The notes beneath the pieces are model-generated. The model searched no databases and was not told the DNA's origin. It saw only the letters and a list, made by a program, of their open reading frames with translations. From Leucaena leucocephala (taxonomy: Eukaryota > Streptophyta > Magnoliopsida > Fabales > Fabaceae): a DNA stretch of 64,000 nt. Below, piece by piece: positions 25,950 to 36,425 of the stretch. The DNA is taken from the NCBI GenBank assembly GCA_037074615.1, contig CM073562.1, forward strand, positions 9,471,001 to 9,535,000, read 5' to 3'. How positions within the stretch are numbered: position 1 is the first letter of the stretch; the number at the start of each line of letters is the position of its first letter. A program made the translations under genes and the position numbers.

Positions 25950-27764
25950 GGGCCAATCATTGTCTTATGAACATTATTGATTTATGAATTTATTAATTGT
26001 GTTATCATATTATTTGCATGTTTACTGTGATGACCATCCTTGGATAATTCATGATCTTACCCTAAATGTCCCTGGTCAGTCATCTGTGTGGGAGCAGAGA
26101 TGAAATAAGACCAGTATGACTTTGAAGATGTATAGAGATATAAATCAAAGTCATATACACATGTAAGAGTACAAGGTGTTGGACCAACCCGCTATGAGAG
26201 AGTTGCATAGGTTACGTCATAATCTTCTCTCATATACAAACCATGTCACTATGCCCTTTGACCTGAGATCATCATGGATTCCTATATGATAAACGCTCAG
26301 CTTTGGCCTAGTCAAAAGTCACTTTTGACTGAGTGATCATAAAGACTATGTTCGGGCTTAGTGGTTTTTCATGCGGAGGAATGTGAATGGTCAAGATGGA
26401 ATTTGTCCTTCACATTTGTAGAGAGATATTACTGGGCCCCTCGATGAGTGAGTCTGAGAAATGTATGGCCATACTGTAATGGAAAGGTAGTTCCATTTCT
26501 ATAGTCAGACTACTCAGGGATCGAGAAAGTAACGGTCAGGAATAGGAGGATGACATTATCCATGCCTCATCCATGACCAAAATATCACGTGACAGAAGGG
26601 ACATGATATGGTTGTATAAAAGGTTACATCGTTTATCGATTCTCATATGATTTGGGTAGTCGTTATGTCTTGCTAGAGACCGCTTGCGACTTGTGGGCCA
26701 GTATAGCAAATGACCCACTGCCAACTTCATATGGGCCTATAGGGTCGCACACAAAATAGCCCAACACGAGCTATAATGTCCAGATTCATTGAATCTAAGA
26801 TGTGTCTAGATTCAATGAATGATCCATGGTTGATGTATATATTTATATCTATATTTGTATATATATAAATTCGTATATATATATATTATATATAAGGGAT
26901 ATATAGGATTTAATTTATAAGGATAAATTAAATCTCTATCACGTTTGAATTTGAAATTCAAATTGATAGGATATCTCATATAAGAGATATTTACAAGATT
27001 TAATTTATAAGGATAAATTAAATCTCTATCACCTTTGAATTTGAAATTCAAATTGATAGGATATCTCATATAAGAGATATTTACAAGATTTAATTTATAA
27101 GGATAAATTAAATCTCTATCACGTTTGAATTTAAAATTCAAATTGATAGGATATCTCAAATTTGATTTATGAGAATAAATCAAATACAGTCCAATCTTAT
27201 CTTTATTTAAATTAAATAAATAGGTGAATTAAATCTGTGGGATGGATTTAATATAAACATTATTTATTTAATTAGTTTCTTATCAAATTATACAATATGT
27301 GATATTGTATTCGGAATTAATATAGATTAATTCCAAAATCCAATTCGGTTGAGAAAAACGCAGAGCATCCTATATATCCGATTTTAGGAGCTAAATTTTG
27401 AACACAAGACATAACACAAAAAGGGCTGAACGGAATCTGCAAAAGGTTTGCAGATAAGAAACTGCTGAAGTAGAGACGGAGAGGACGAACTCTTGAGAAA
27501 GCCTTGGAGGGACAGGAGACGCTAGCACGTCGTTTGTGGTTGGAACGCTGTTCGTGTGGATACCAGTAGAGGAAGATGACCTGAGGAGTCAACTTCTTGC
27601 TATCAAAAAGAGAGCACGAGCCGCGGAGAGAAGCTGTGGAAGTCACTGAGAAACACTGAGGGTAATGCTTCTTCCCACTTGACTTAAACACATACAGTAG
27701 ATCATGGCAAGGAATGGAAATTTTTTTTAATTAATTTCCACTGCGTGTCTTCCAATTCCTTGCA
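25930..27764 (+). repeat. 3' LTR of Copia element
   Basis: 1,835 bp, from TATTGGAAAATG to ATTCCTTGCA. It is collinear with the 5' LTR, including three 90-bp units starting at 26907, 26997 and 27087. It is shorter mainly because a segment near 27635 is missing. It is followed not by a target duplication but by another primer-binding site. Confidence 0.93.
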
Positions 27765-27765
27765 G

Positions 27766-27792
27766 TGGTATCAGAGCCATGCTGTTTTTGTT
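27766..27792 (+). mobile_element. second primer-binding site and start of a lost Copia internal region
   Basis: TGGTATCAGAGCC at 27766-27778 followed by ATGCTGTTTTTGTTTA, matching the start of the internal region at 20852-20880. Similarity stops near 27792, where LTR1-type internal sequence begins. The LTR at 25930 therefore once also served as the left LTR of another copy. Confidence 0.9.
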
Positions 27793-30700
27793 TATTGTCT
27801 TACTATAGGCTTGGTCTACTGTGACTCTCAGGATCTACTGTGATCAATCGTAAGCCTTTTTAGGATCTAACTATAACCCTGTGAGCCATACTAGGATCTA
27901 ACTGCAATCCTCTATAACCTACTGTGATTCTGTTATACTGTATTCTCATCTCTGGAAGACCTAAACCAGCATACAAAGTTACAAAGTTAGTTACTTCCAT
28001 ATAGTTGTTAACTCAATAGATAATTCCCTAAAAATGGTCACAGAAGCCAATATTATCTATTAGGAATTTACTCATTTCCTCAATCACCCAGGAACTTCAT
28101 ATCATTTTCATCTTTCATAACCTTACTATATCCATTACTATAGAAAGCTACACATGCTTTACCATGCACATATCTATCATTATCTATCCATCTCATCAGA
28201 GGGATCTTACTCTATCTGAGCTATATTGTCCCCTCTCTTGGCTTTATTTGAAGATTAATCTACTCCATGCAAGAGCAATCTAGCTCTATTACAAAAATAA
28301 TAACTCACACTATTTAAAAACTGGTCTTTCTTAGAGCTGCACAATCTTTCATAACTGCATCTCATTTCCTTTCATATTCCTAGAACATCAGTCATATAGC
28401 TTATCCCTACTGAAGGGATATGTCCTGAGTATTGTAATCATTTATCTATAAATTCTCTATTAATCTTTCATCTTCAATCTCATTCTTTATCCTATTGACT
28501 ATCATTGTCTGATCATAACTTCTCATTCTATACTTTGGGACTTTACTGGCTAACTATCTCATTTATCACTTTGCTATTACTTTATCATCATCAGGTTAAA
28601 TTATTTAATTGCATATCGTAGGATATGAGAGCAATAAGTTTTTCAAAACTTCCTCATCATATCTACTCTACCCTGCGTGTAATGTAAAGGGGAGTATTCA
28701 TTCATCATAGCATACTCAACTTTCATAATATGCAAGGAGATACAATTATTTAAGCATTCTGTAACATGCATGTCATCATATGACAACTGCAAGGAGCTAT
28801 AACTTCTCATCATATCTTATGGCAACATAAGCCATATCACTATTACATAGTTTGCTCAACCATCCCTTATACTTACATTGCAATTAAATAATTAACCAGG
28901 TAACCTTTAAACATTATGTTCCTTTATCACCTTAATCACTAGGTCCTGATCATCTATCCAGGTACCTGGGTCATTTACTTATTTCACTTAGGCTGCCATG
29001 TTACCCTCTTACTAGGGTACAGACTCAACCCTTCTTTACTTTTTCTTACATAAGGAATAGGGGAGTCACTTTATCTTTGAATCTATGGCTATCTTACTAG
29101 GCCATAATATTCTTGTCATAACATTTCTCATTGCCTGTAAGACTTCTGTGTCCTTAGCCTTAAGGACTTATGTGTCCTTAGCCTCACTATAATCTATAAC
29201 TGAGTTAGCTAACTGAGGAAAGGTCTAGCTAATATCTCTATGCCATTTAAACCTTTAAGTTTTCCTTTATCTTCCTGGATTACTAACAGGCAAGAAAGTA
29301 TGTCTTATTAAGCCCCAAGGTTCATGTAGATGAACTCAGCTAATTATTCGTCAAAGGGTTTCTCTTTCCTTTGCTCTAACCCTTAGCCTCACGCTCACCT
29401 CTCTCTAATTGAGAGGAATGCTTCTTTTAAACTCTTCGAGAAAAACTTCTCAAGTGAGCGGATCACTCTCTATCTCTTATGGAGTAACTTTTGTATCTAT
29501 CTGTATCTCTTAACTCTTTCTATCTATCAGTCTCAGTCTACTCTTGACTGGACTGTGTTTTCTCCTGGTCTGTCTTTAGATCCTGACTAATTTAAGTCAC
29601 TTTGATCTCATTCATCACCTAGCATTACTATTTCTATTCTCTAAGGCAGAGCGTTAGGTTACTATCTCTTCGTGATGGAATTTCTCTATTTTGGGAATAT
29701 TAACTGTCTATTTATAGCCATCACGTCTTTAACCGTAAGCCACGCATTAGGCTCTTTCTTAGGCAAGACTTATTCTAACTTTTAATTCTTTTTGTTCAGT
29801 AAAGACTAGCTGCACAAAGTGTTTCGTAATGTAGATCAACTCCTGATGATTATACGGAGGATCTACTTCTGAACCTTTTCTTAAACTGATCTTCTGTATC
29901 TCGGTGCATTGTACTATTTAGCTTGCCTGTACTCTGTGCTAAACCTCTAACTAATAAACTTCAATGAGGTCAGCATCTTTATTCTTGTCATCAGTCTCTA
30001 TGTATTGTAGTCGCCACTTGAATACTTGCTAGCCACATCTCATATTCTCTGTAACCTTTAGTTGTGACCATCTCAACTTACTTATCATACCTCAACAACT
30101 CTATGTTCTTCCGTTTATAGATCATTTTCTGTCGTGGCCTAGCAGTTCAGGAAATTCCTATCATGATCACTAGTCTTTACTTGTCACGACCACAAGTTTT
30201 TGTAAATATTTGTCGTGACCTGTGGCTTAACTAATCATGACTTAACTTGTCTGGTACTTCTAGCCATCACTTTTTACGTAACCATAACATTTGTATATAT
30301 ATTACCCCTTATATATCGATTGGCAGATCATTTGCCAAATACTTACTTAACGCTATATGCTACATAGGGGTATATGGCAATACATGACTCACTATCATCT
30401 CAAACCAGTCCTCTAAAGTATATTGGGTTAATGCCCTCTACTATATGTCTGTTCATCATCCCTACTACAGTATTGAGGAACTGCAGATAAACTGACTATT
30501 TTTAATCTCTACTTCTGTCCATTCCTTAACCTAGACTAAGTAATTTACCCTCCACAGCTTTTTTCAAACTAGTATAGCCAACACTATATGTCTTTAATAA
30601 AGAACACTGGAGTTGACTAGGACCAGGAACACCACACTGATCTTTCTCTATAAAGACACATATTCCTAGACTTTAGGAATGGACAGGAACTATCATAAAC

Positions 30701-31331
30701 TCTGACTGGATATCTAAATTAGGGGACTGTGATCTATTACTCATAACAACTCTGTCCTCAAACTCTAGTAGAAGAGGAATGCTATCTGGTCTTCCCATAA
30801 TCCAGTACTAATACCCAGCTTCCTCAGCCGTAATATGTCCTCTTATCGGAGGAATAGAGCTTACATCAGGGTTAGAGGCACTCCAACAAACTCGTACTGT
30901 GTAGAGTCACTATACTCAACATCATCTAGCGCATACACAGCTTTAGGATGTATCTCTACATGACCTCCAAACTACAGGTTTGAGTCTATAGAAACATCTA
31001 TAGCATATTCTACTGTAGACTTTCCTAACTAATTCCCTATACTCTCATATGAACTCTCTTCATTGTGTGAGGGATGATCAGAGTCTGGATGTATATCATC
31101 TTCATATATTACTACTGGCCTGGGGTCTCCCTTATTAACTAAAGCTTGTGACTTAACTTTATGAAATGTCATATCTACTTTTGCAATATTTGCTTAATTA
31201 AGCCATGCTAACTATCCCAAAACATACCCTAGCTTAACAAAATACTTATTGTTTAGGGTTAGGGTCTGGGAATAATCTCATATCAGTCCATAAATAATCA
31301 ATTCAGAGTATTTCTTAAGCCATAATCCTTT
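27793..31331 (-). mobile_element. LTR1-family internal region, minus strand
   Basis: Non-autonomous internal region read on the minus strand from a primer site at 31332 to a break at 27793 against Copia DNA. No reverse transcriptase, integrase or protease is visible. The part nearest the primer site holds a decayed ORF of unknown function (30290-31172). The rest aligns with 11.8-13.3, 14.2-15.2 (opposite strand), 36.4-38.8 and 50.1-51.3 kb. The segment 30060-30260 has a cluster of GTCGTGAC-like words. Confidence 0.75.
30290..31172 (-). pseudogene. decayed ORF of unknown function in LTR1 element (copy 1)
   Basis: From an ATG at 31172, 160 bases past the primer site, the minus strand reads MTFHKVKSQALVNKGDPRPV, then VIYEDDIHPDSDHPSHNEES. 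Further on come KSTVEYAIDVS, SDSTQYEFVGV, IRGHITAEEAGY, WIMGRPDSIPLLLEFEDRVV, LDIQSEFMIVPVHS and YLQFLNTVVGMMN, ending near CIAIYPYVAYSVK. There are several in-frame stops and one single-base deletion near 30880 relative to the second copy at 37860-38721, which matches it codon for codon elsewhere with mostly conservative replacements. The protein is acidic in its first part. It lies where gag is expected, but I recognise no gag, zinc knuckle or other domain. It is a real former coding sequence by comparison; the function is unknown. Confidence 0.65.
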
Positions 31332-31343
31332 GCTCTGATACTA
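31332..31343 (-). promoter_or_regulatory. primer-binding site, LTR1 element
   Basis: TAGTATCAGAGC on the minus strand, one change from the Met-tRNA complement, three bases from the LTR end at 31347. Confidence 0.8.
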
Positions 31344-31346
31344 AAA

Positions 31347-31495
31347 TGTAACATCCTTACTTTTATATGTCTCAGGGACCATTTAGTAGCATTTGGAACC
31401 ACTTACAAGACCTTAGAAGTCCGTTAGCCAAATCTAAAATTTTATTCTTTCTAGAGTTACTGTTCATATGGTATTCCAGATCACGCAATGAACTT
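31347..31495 (-). repeat. LTR1 terminal fragment, minus strand
   Basis: Starts TGTAACATCC next to the primer site, so it is the 3' end of the 5' LTR of the minus-strand element. After about 150 bp it switches into LTR1 sequence of the opposite orientation. Confidence 0.75.
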
Positions 31496-33165
31496 TGATT
31501 GAATTTATATGATGATTTTGTGTAGGATTGGAAAGGTTTTGAACCTTGAAAATATTAAAATCTGAAGATTACAATTTTTGAAATTCTTCTATATTACTAT
31601 TCACTCACATGAACAGTGATTAGAATTTCATGATTTTGATACTTCCAATGGTTTTAAAATGAAAAATTGTGTGGGATAAAGTAGGAGAACAAGTATTGGA
31701 AGCATTGGAATCAAAATGTGAATTTTTAGAAAAAGGGGCACTCATTTCAGTTTGACACAGCACCTTTTGAGATGTTTTGATTTTGGAAATTATAGTTTCA
31801 TATTTGGATTATTCATTAACAATTATGTGAAAATAAACCATTGGAATTTATTTTGGAAAGATGGAAGCATGAAACATAAAATAGAGAAAGAAAGGGAGTT
31901 AGTGAAAACCTAGTCTTGGATTTGTGTTCAAGTTGGGTTATAACTTGATATTACTTTGTAATGGCTAGGTTTTGACATTTGTGAAGGTAGCAAACTACTT
32001 CAAGAAGACCTTGTGAAGGATAGCTAAGAGGTAGCAAGAATACCTAACTATAACTCATGTTTGTTTAATTGTTCGCTTGCTTGTTGATTATGGTGTTTGG
32101 TTGAGCATGAGATTGTGTCATCATGTTGATGATGAAGTATGAATGATTGCAACTCCTTGAAAGTTATGTCATGACAATATGCATATTAGAGTTTTCTTAT
32201 GTACCATTATGAAGTAGCTCCCATCTCATGATGACATGTTAAGCATCCAATTATTCATGCATGATATTATGGTTTATGTAACTTGCTATTGGGATTTCTA
32301 TGAAATCTCATTCCTTCCATATGGATAACCATGTTTTAGGTGCTGAGATTTCTCAATAAAAGAGGGTAAGCATGGATGGTTAGACATGTATAATAAGTCA
32401 AATGAGTTGCTTGACATTATGGAAGCATATGCTGGAATGTATATTGAATGTTCATGTGTTGGCGTTCTTAGGCCGTGACCTTTTGACAATATGTACAGTA
32501 CCTTAATCAACGAGTTTGAACTTAAAATTTGGTATGATTATATTTAAGATACATAGATTTAAATGAACACCAAGAACACCTCTATTGATTAATAAATCGA
32601 TTTGTTATGATTATTATAATTTGGAGTTAAGATCTAGAAACGAGATAAAACAAGCAATTAGAGGCAGTGAGGTTTCGACGCGAATTGCATATGGTAAATG
32701 AATGAGTTTTTCAATGAAATTTTTTGGACTTAAATAGGATGTCCAGATATTTAAATCCATAGGTAACACGTCTCATTTGGACAAGTAACCAAAGAGAAAT
32801 GGATTTTTGAAGTTATGCCAAGAAACTGGGAACTTTCAGTTTTTACCAAATGAATAGTGATTTTCAATGAATAAGCTGATTTCATTTAGCCAAGGAAACC
32901 TCAGTTTTATATTTTTGCTTAAATTTTAAATGAAATATATTTCATTATAAATTAGAACCACCTTATTTTGATTTTTATATATTTAATTATGATTTTTTAA
33001 AGATGGGTACATGTTCTGGAATCACCAAATGAACAGTAGCATGAACAGTTCCCGAGAGACCAACTTTTGGAAATACATCTTTTTGATGTTAAAGGTTATT
33101 TAATTGATCCAAATGGGTTCCAATTGGGTATAAATGAGGTTAAAATTAAGGGAGCTCCATTTTGG
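31496..33165 (+). repeat. rearranged block: LTR1 arm plus a third LTR-like sequence
   Basis: 31496-31735 is plus-strand LTR1 (compare 41224-41460) and is the inverted partner of 33236-33480. From 31736 to 33150 the sequence no longer matches LTR1 or LTR2, yet it keeps the same kind of hairpin (32290-32310) in a similar context (TTGCTATTGGGATTTC...). It may be part of the LTR of a third related family. No coding sequence is supported. Confidence 0.5.
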
Positions 33166-34512
33166 TATCTATTTATGAGCTTAGAATCATGAAATTGCAG
33201 CTCCTTTATGGTCTGCTATACAGAACTGAACACACGCCACAATTCTTTCAAAAATTATCATTTTGATTCTAATGCTTCCCATACTTGTTTCTCCACTTTA
33301 TCCCACACAAATTTTCATTTTAAAATTGTTGGAAGCATAAAAATCATGAAATTCCAATCACTGTTCATGCGAGTGAACAGTAATAGAGAATAATTTCAAA
33401 AACTACAATCTTGAAATTTCAATATTTCCAAGGTTAAAAACCATTCCAATCCTACACAAAACCATCATATAAATTAAATGGAAGCATTAAATCATTGAAA
33501 TTCCATTTCCTTCAATAATGAACAGTGCATACCGAATAGGTTCACCCATGGCAAAGTCAAGAATATCAACTTGATTCAATAACCAATCACTTAACTAGCT
33601 TGTTTAAGGTTCAATCATATGTCTCTAACTTTAATTTCTTCTTTTCCCTTTCATCTAAGGTTTTTGGGTAGAACAACACCTTAGAGAAAACTCAAAATTT
33701 TCCCCATGAAAACCCTAAGTTCAAGCTCCCAATTCAAAGGAAAATAAGCTAGGAGAGATTGCTTACCTTTAATCTCTAGCTTGCTTGAACTTTGGTACCT
33801 TGAATCTTCTTTATCTTGGCTTGAGTTTCCATTTTGCAAGAGTTTCACCAAGGTTCATGAGGCCACAATTTTGAACCAGATTTGAGGGGGTATTTATAGA
33901 AAAGTTCATGGAAAATCAATGGCCAAGATTACTTTGTGCACTATTTGATCTAAAGGCTCACATCTAATCTTGAATTTAACTTTTTCAAAAAAGAATAATT
34001 ATGACATCCTAAGGGACAGCTTAAGGGACACCTCATGTGGGTATGTGGCGAAATTCTCATGTAAGGAACCTTATGGAAAAATTCAAGTCCAATCTGGTAC
34101 CGATCAGAGCAGTTTCACAGCAACCGGACTATTTTCTGTTCCTAATTTTTTATAATATACCAGGATATATATTATGTCCTATAAATCAATGTATAGGCTT
34201 CTCATACCATTGACATTGATATACTGAATATTTATCTGCCTTCATCCCTTGGGAAATGATCAAAATATCCTTGGTGTCATTTCTTGTACTATATTAACCC
34301 TAAGGGCATAATTGTCATTTCACCCCTCATTGCCCTGCCTCAGGGCATATACTGGCTCTAAATAATCATATTTATACTATATCCCATGTTTTTAGCCTAT
34401 TCTAGATGACCAAAATGTCCTCCATCCATCACTGGTACAATCTGGGCATCTAGAGTCATTTTTCATAATTTCGCACTTTTTCTGGACATTGGCCCCTTAT
34501 GCTGATGAACTG
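33166..34512 (-). repeat. LTR1 fragment, minus strand
   Basis: Collinear with 9800-11150 and 16520-17900, including ACTGTTCA hairpin 33360-33381 and TATA box 33891-33898. It breaks at GAACTGGTACC near 34512, where LTR2-family internal sequence begins. Confidence 0.75.
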
Positions 34513-36425
34513 GTACCAACATGTTGCAGGACTACATACCTGCTCATGAATACAAAGCTCTAACATTGGAGCTCAAGCATTCCTTCTCTTAATATGCACA
34601 GCTCTAACACTCAGAGCTTACACAACTCTATTACTTCTGTTTTATGGGGTAGCACAATAGGTTACTATCCCTTTGTGAACCACTTTTAAGGTTTTTGAAG
34701 TCAAATTACACAATCTGAAATTTACTCTAGCGAATACTGTTCACTGTGCAAATTCTAGAGAATTGACCTGATTTCAAAAAATCATAACTAATTCTAGAAA
34801 AATTGAAATGAAGTGGTTCAAATTTCTATATAAAGCTAACTTAATTTTCTTTCAGGGAAAAATAAGTCGTTGACCACATCTAGACCAAGTCAACATCGGT
34901 CAACATTCCAATTTTACTGTTCATCCAGCGTCTGTCCCTTGATTCTAGCATTTCTAGTCCCAACTTTGAAAAATCATATCTCCATGTGTAGACACCCAAA
35001 TGAGATGTTCTATATATCAAATCGAAGCTTGGTATGTCTACTATTTATTGGTAAACTAGCATACATTTATTCCATCGTTTACTATTTCTAATTATAGCTT
35101 AAATGTCATAATCTCTCCACGAGCTACTGTTCACAGTGGCCAATTTTAGCAATCAACATTCCATACATATATCAATCACATATCAATCATGCTAAACAAT
35201 TAACTTCTCTTCATGCATCTTTATCTCCTCCATCTTGAGAATACCTGCTCTAATTGGATTGATATGGAAGGGGTGAGATTTCTTGGGAAATCTCAATAGC
35301 AAACGGAAACTATACCATGTATACAACTATATGCTTGATGTTACTATGTGTGCACTTAATGATCATGCTTGCATAATGATAACTTACATGCTTCCATGTT
35401 CCTTAATTATAACATATGGCCATAGCATAAAAAGAAACAAAGAATTACTTAATCATACATGCTTCACATCTTCAAAGTGAGTAAACATCACATAAAACAT
35501 ACAAGCAATATAAACATACAAGCAGGTATGTTTACTACCTGGCATGTAGCTATTCTTTGCTCAGAGGTTCTTTCCTTTCTTTCTCTTCCTTTCTCTCTTT
35601 CTCTTTCTCTCTCTTCTTCCTCTCTTTCTTCTTTGCTGGCCATGGGAATGAAGTGAGGGTGACGGGTCTATTTATAGTTGAGTGGAGGTAGAATAGATGG
35701 TCCAGATTGAATTATGATGAACGGATAGGATCGTTTAGCTTTCTCAAGAAGCCTTGCTTGCATCATCACGATGACATCATCAACCTAGATGACTCATCAA
35801 AGTGACATCATCCATGGGACACCTCACATACTAGGTGGCGTAATGGTAGGGCCCTTGGGACACCTTACCAGCAGATTCAGTACTTTTAGAGAATTCCAGG
35901 GTCCTATCCCATAATGAACGGCTGAGATCGTGCCACGTGTCCTTAGGTTTTTCTCCTTTTTCTAGACTTATGACATGTGGCACCTTGTGGGTCCCATGAG
36001 GACACCTTTCATGCCACCTTATAGTTCTAGATAAGTCTAAAGCCTTATATGATCACTTTTCCTAGTTCTATCTATGACTTGGTAACTTTACTATATTGAA
36101 AAAGTACTAAAATAATATTTTAATGCCACTTGGACCCACATCACTCTTGGGCCACATTTTTGGCCATCTATAAATGTCATCTTGGGTCTCTAATCAAGTC
36201 TAAGCATTCTGGTGGCTCAGTTCATAAGAATCATCCCTTAGCAAATACCAAAATGCCCTGAGGGACTTTCACTATTTACGATTTAGTCCCTGAACTCTTA
36301 TTATTTGCAGTTTAGTCCCTAAATATCATTTGTAAACTTATTGGATTTGTGCTCAACAGGGCTTGGTAGCATACCTTTTTCAGGCTACATACTAGGCTTC
36401 TAGGCCTAAAAATTAGGATATGACA
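34513..36425 (-). mobile_element. LTR2-family fragment, minus strand (internal end plus LTR part)
   Basis: 34515-34640 is the reverse of the LTR2 internal stretch near 52180-52330 (GCTCTAACACTCAGAGCTTA). From about 34640 it is LTR2 up to the exact LTR end GGATATGACA at 36416-36425. It holds the hairpin 35274-35295, a CT-rich run 35571-35632 and a TATA box at 35669-35676 on the minus strand. It is more diverged than the LTR2 copies at 43.9-54.9 kb. Confidence 0.7.
35274..35295. repeat. conserved LTR hairpin (LTR2 version)
   Basis: Perfect 9-bp stem TGAGATTTC / GAAATCTCA with a 4-base loop. Confidence 0.75.

Noticed and set aside
15193..36425. A single giant minus-strand element with LTRs at 15193 and 31347
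   Set aside because: Flanking bases do not match (left AGAGAG, right CTTAG), and the flanks are internal regions of opposite orientation, so the ends cannot be paired.
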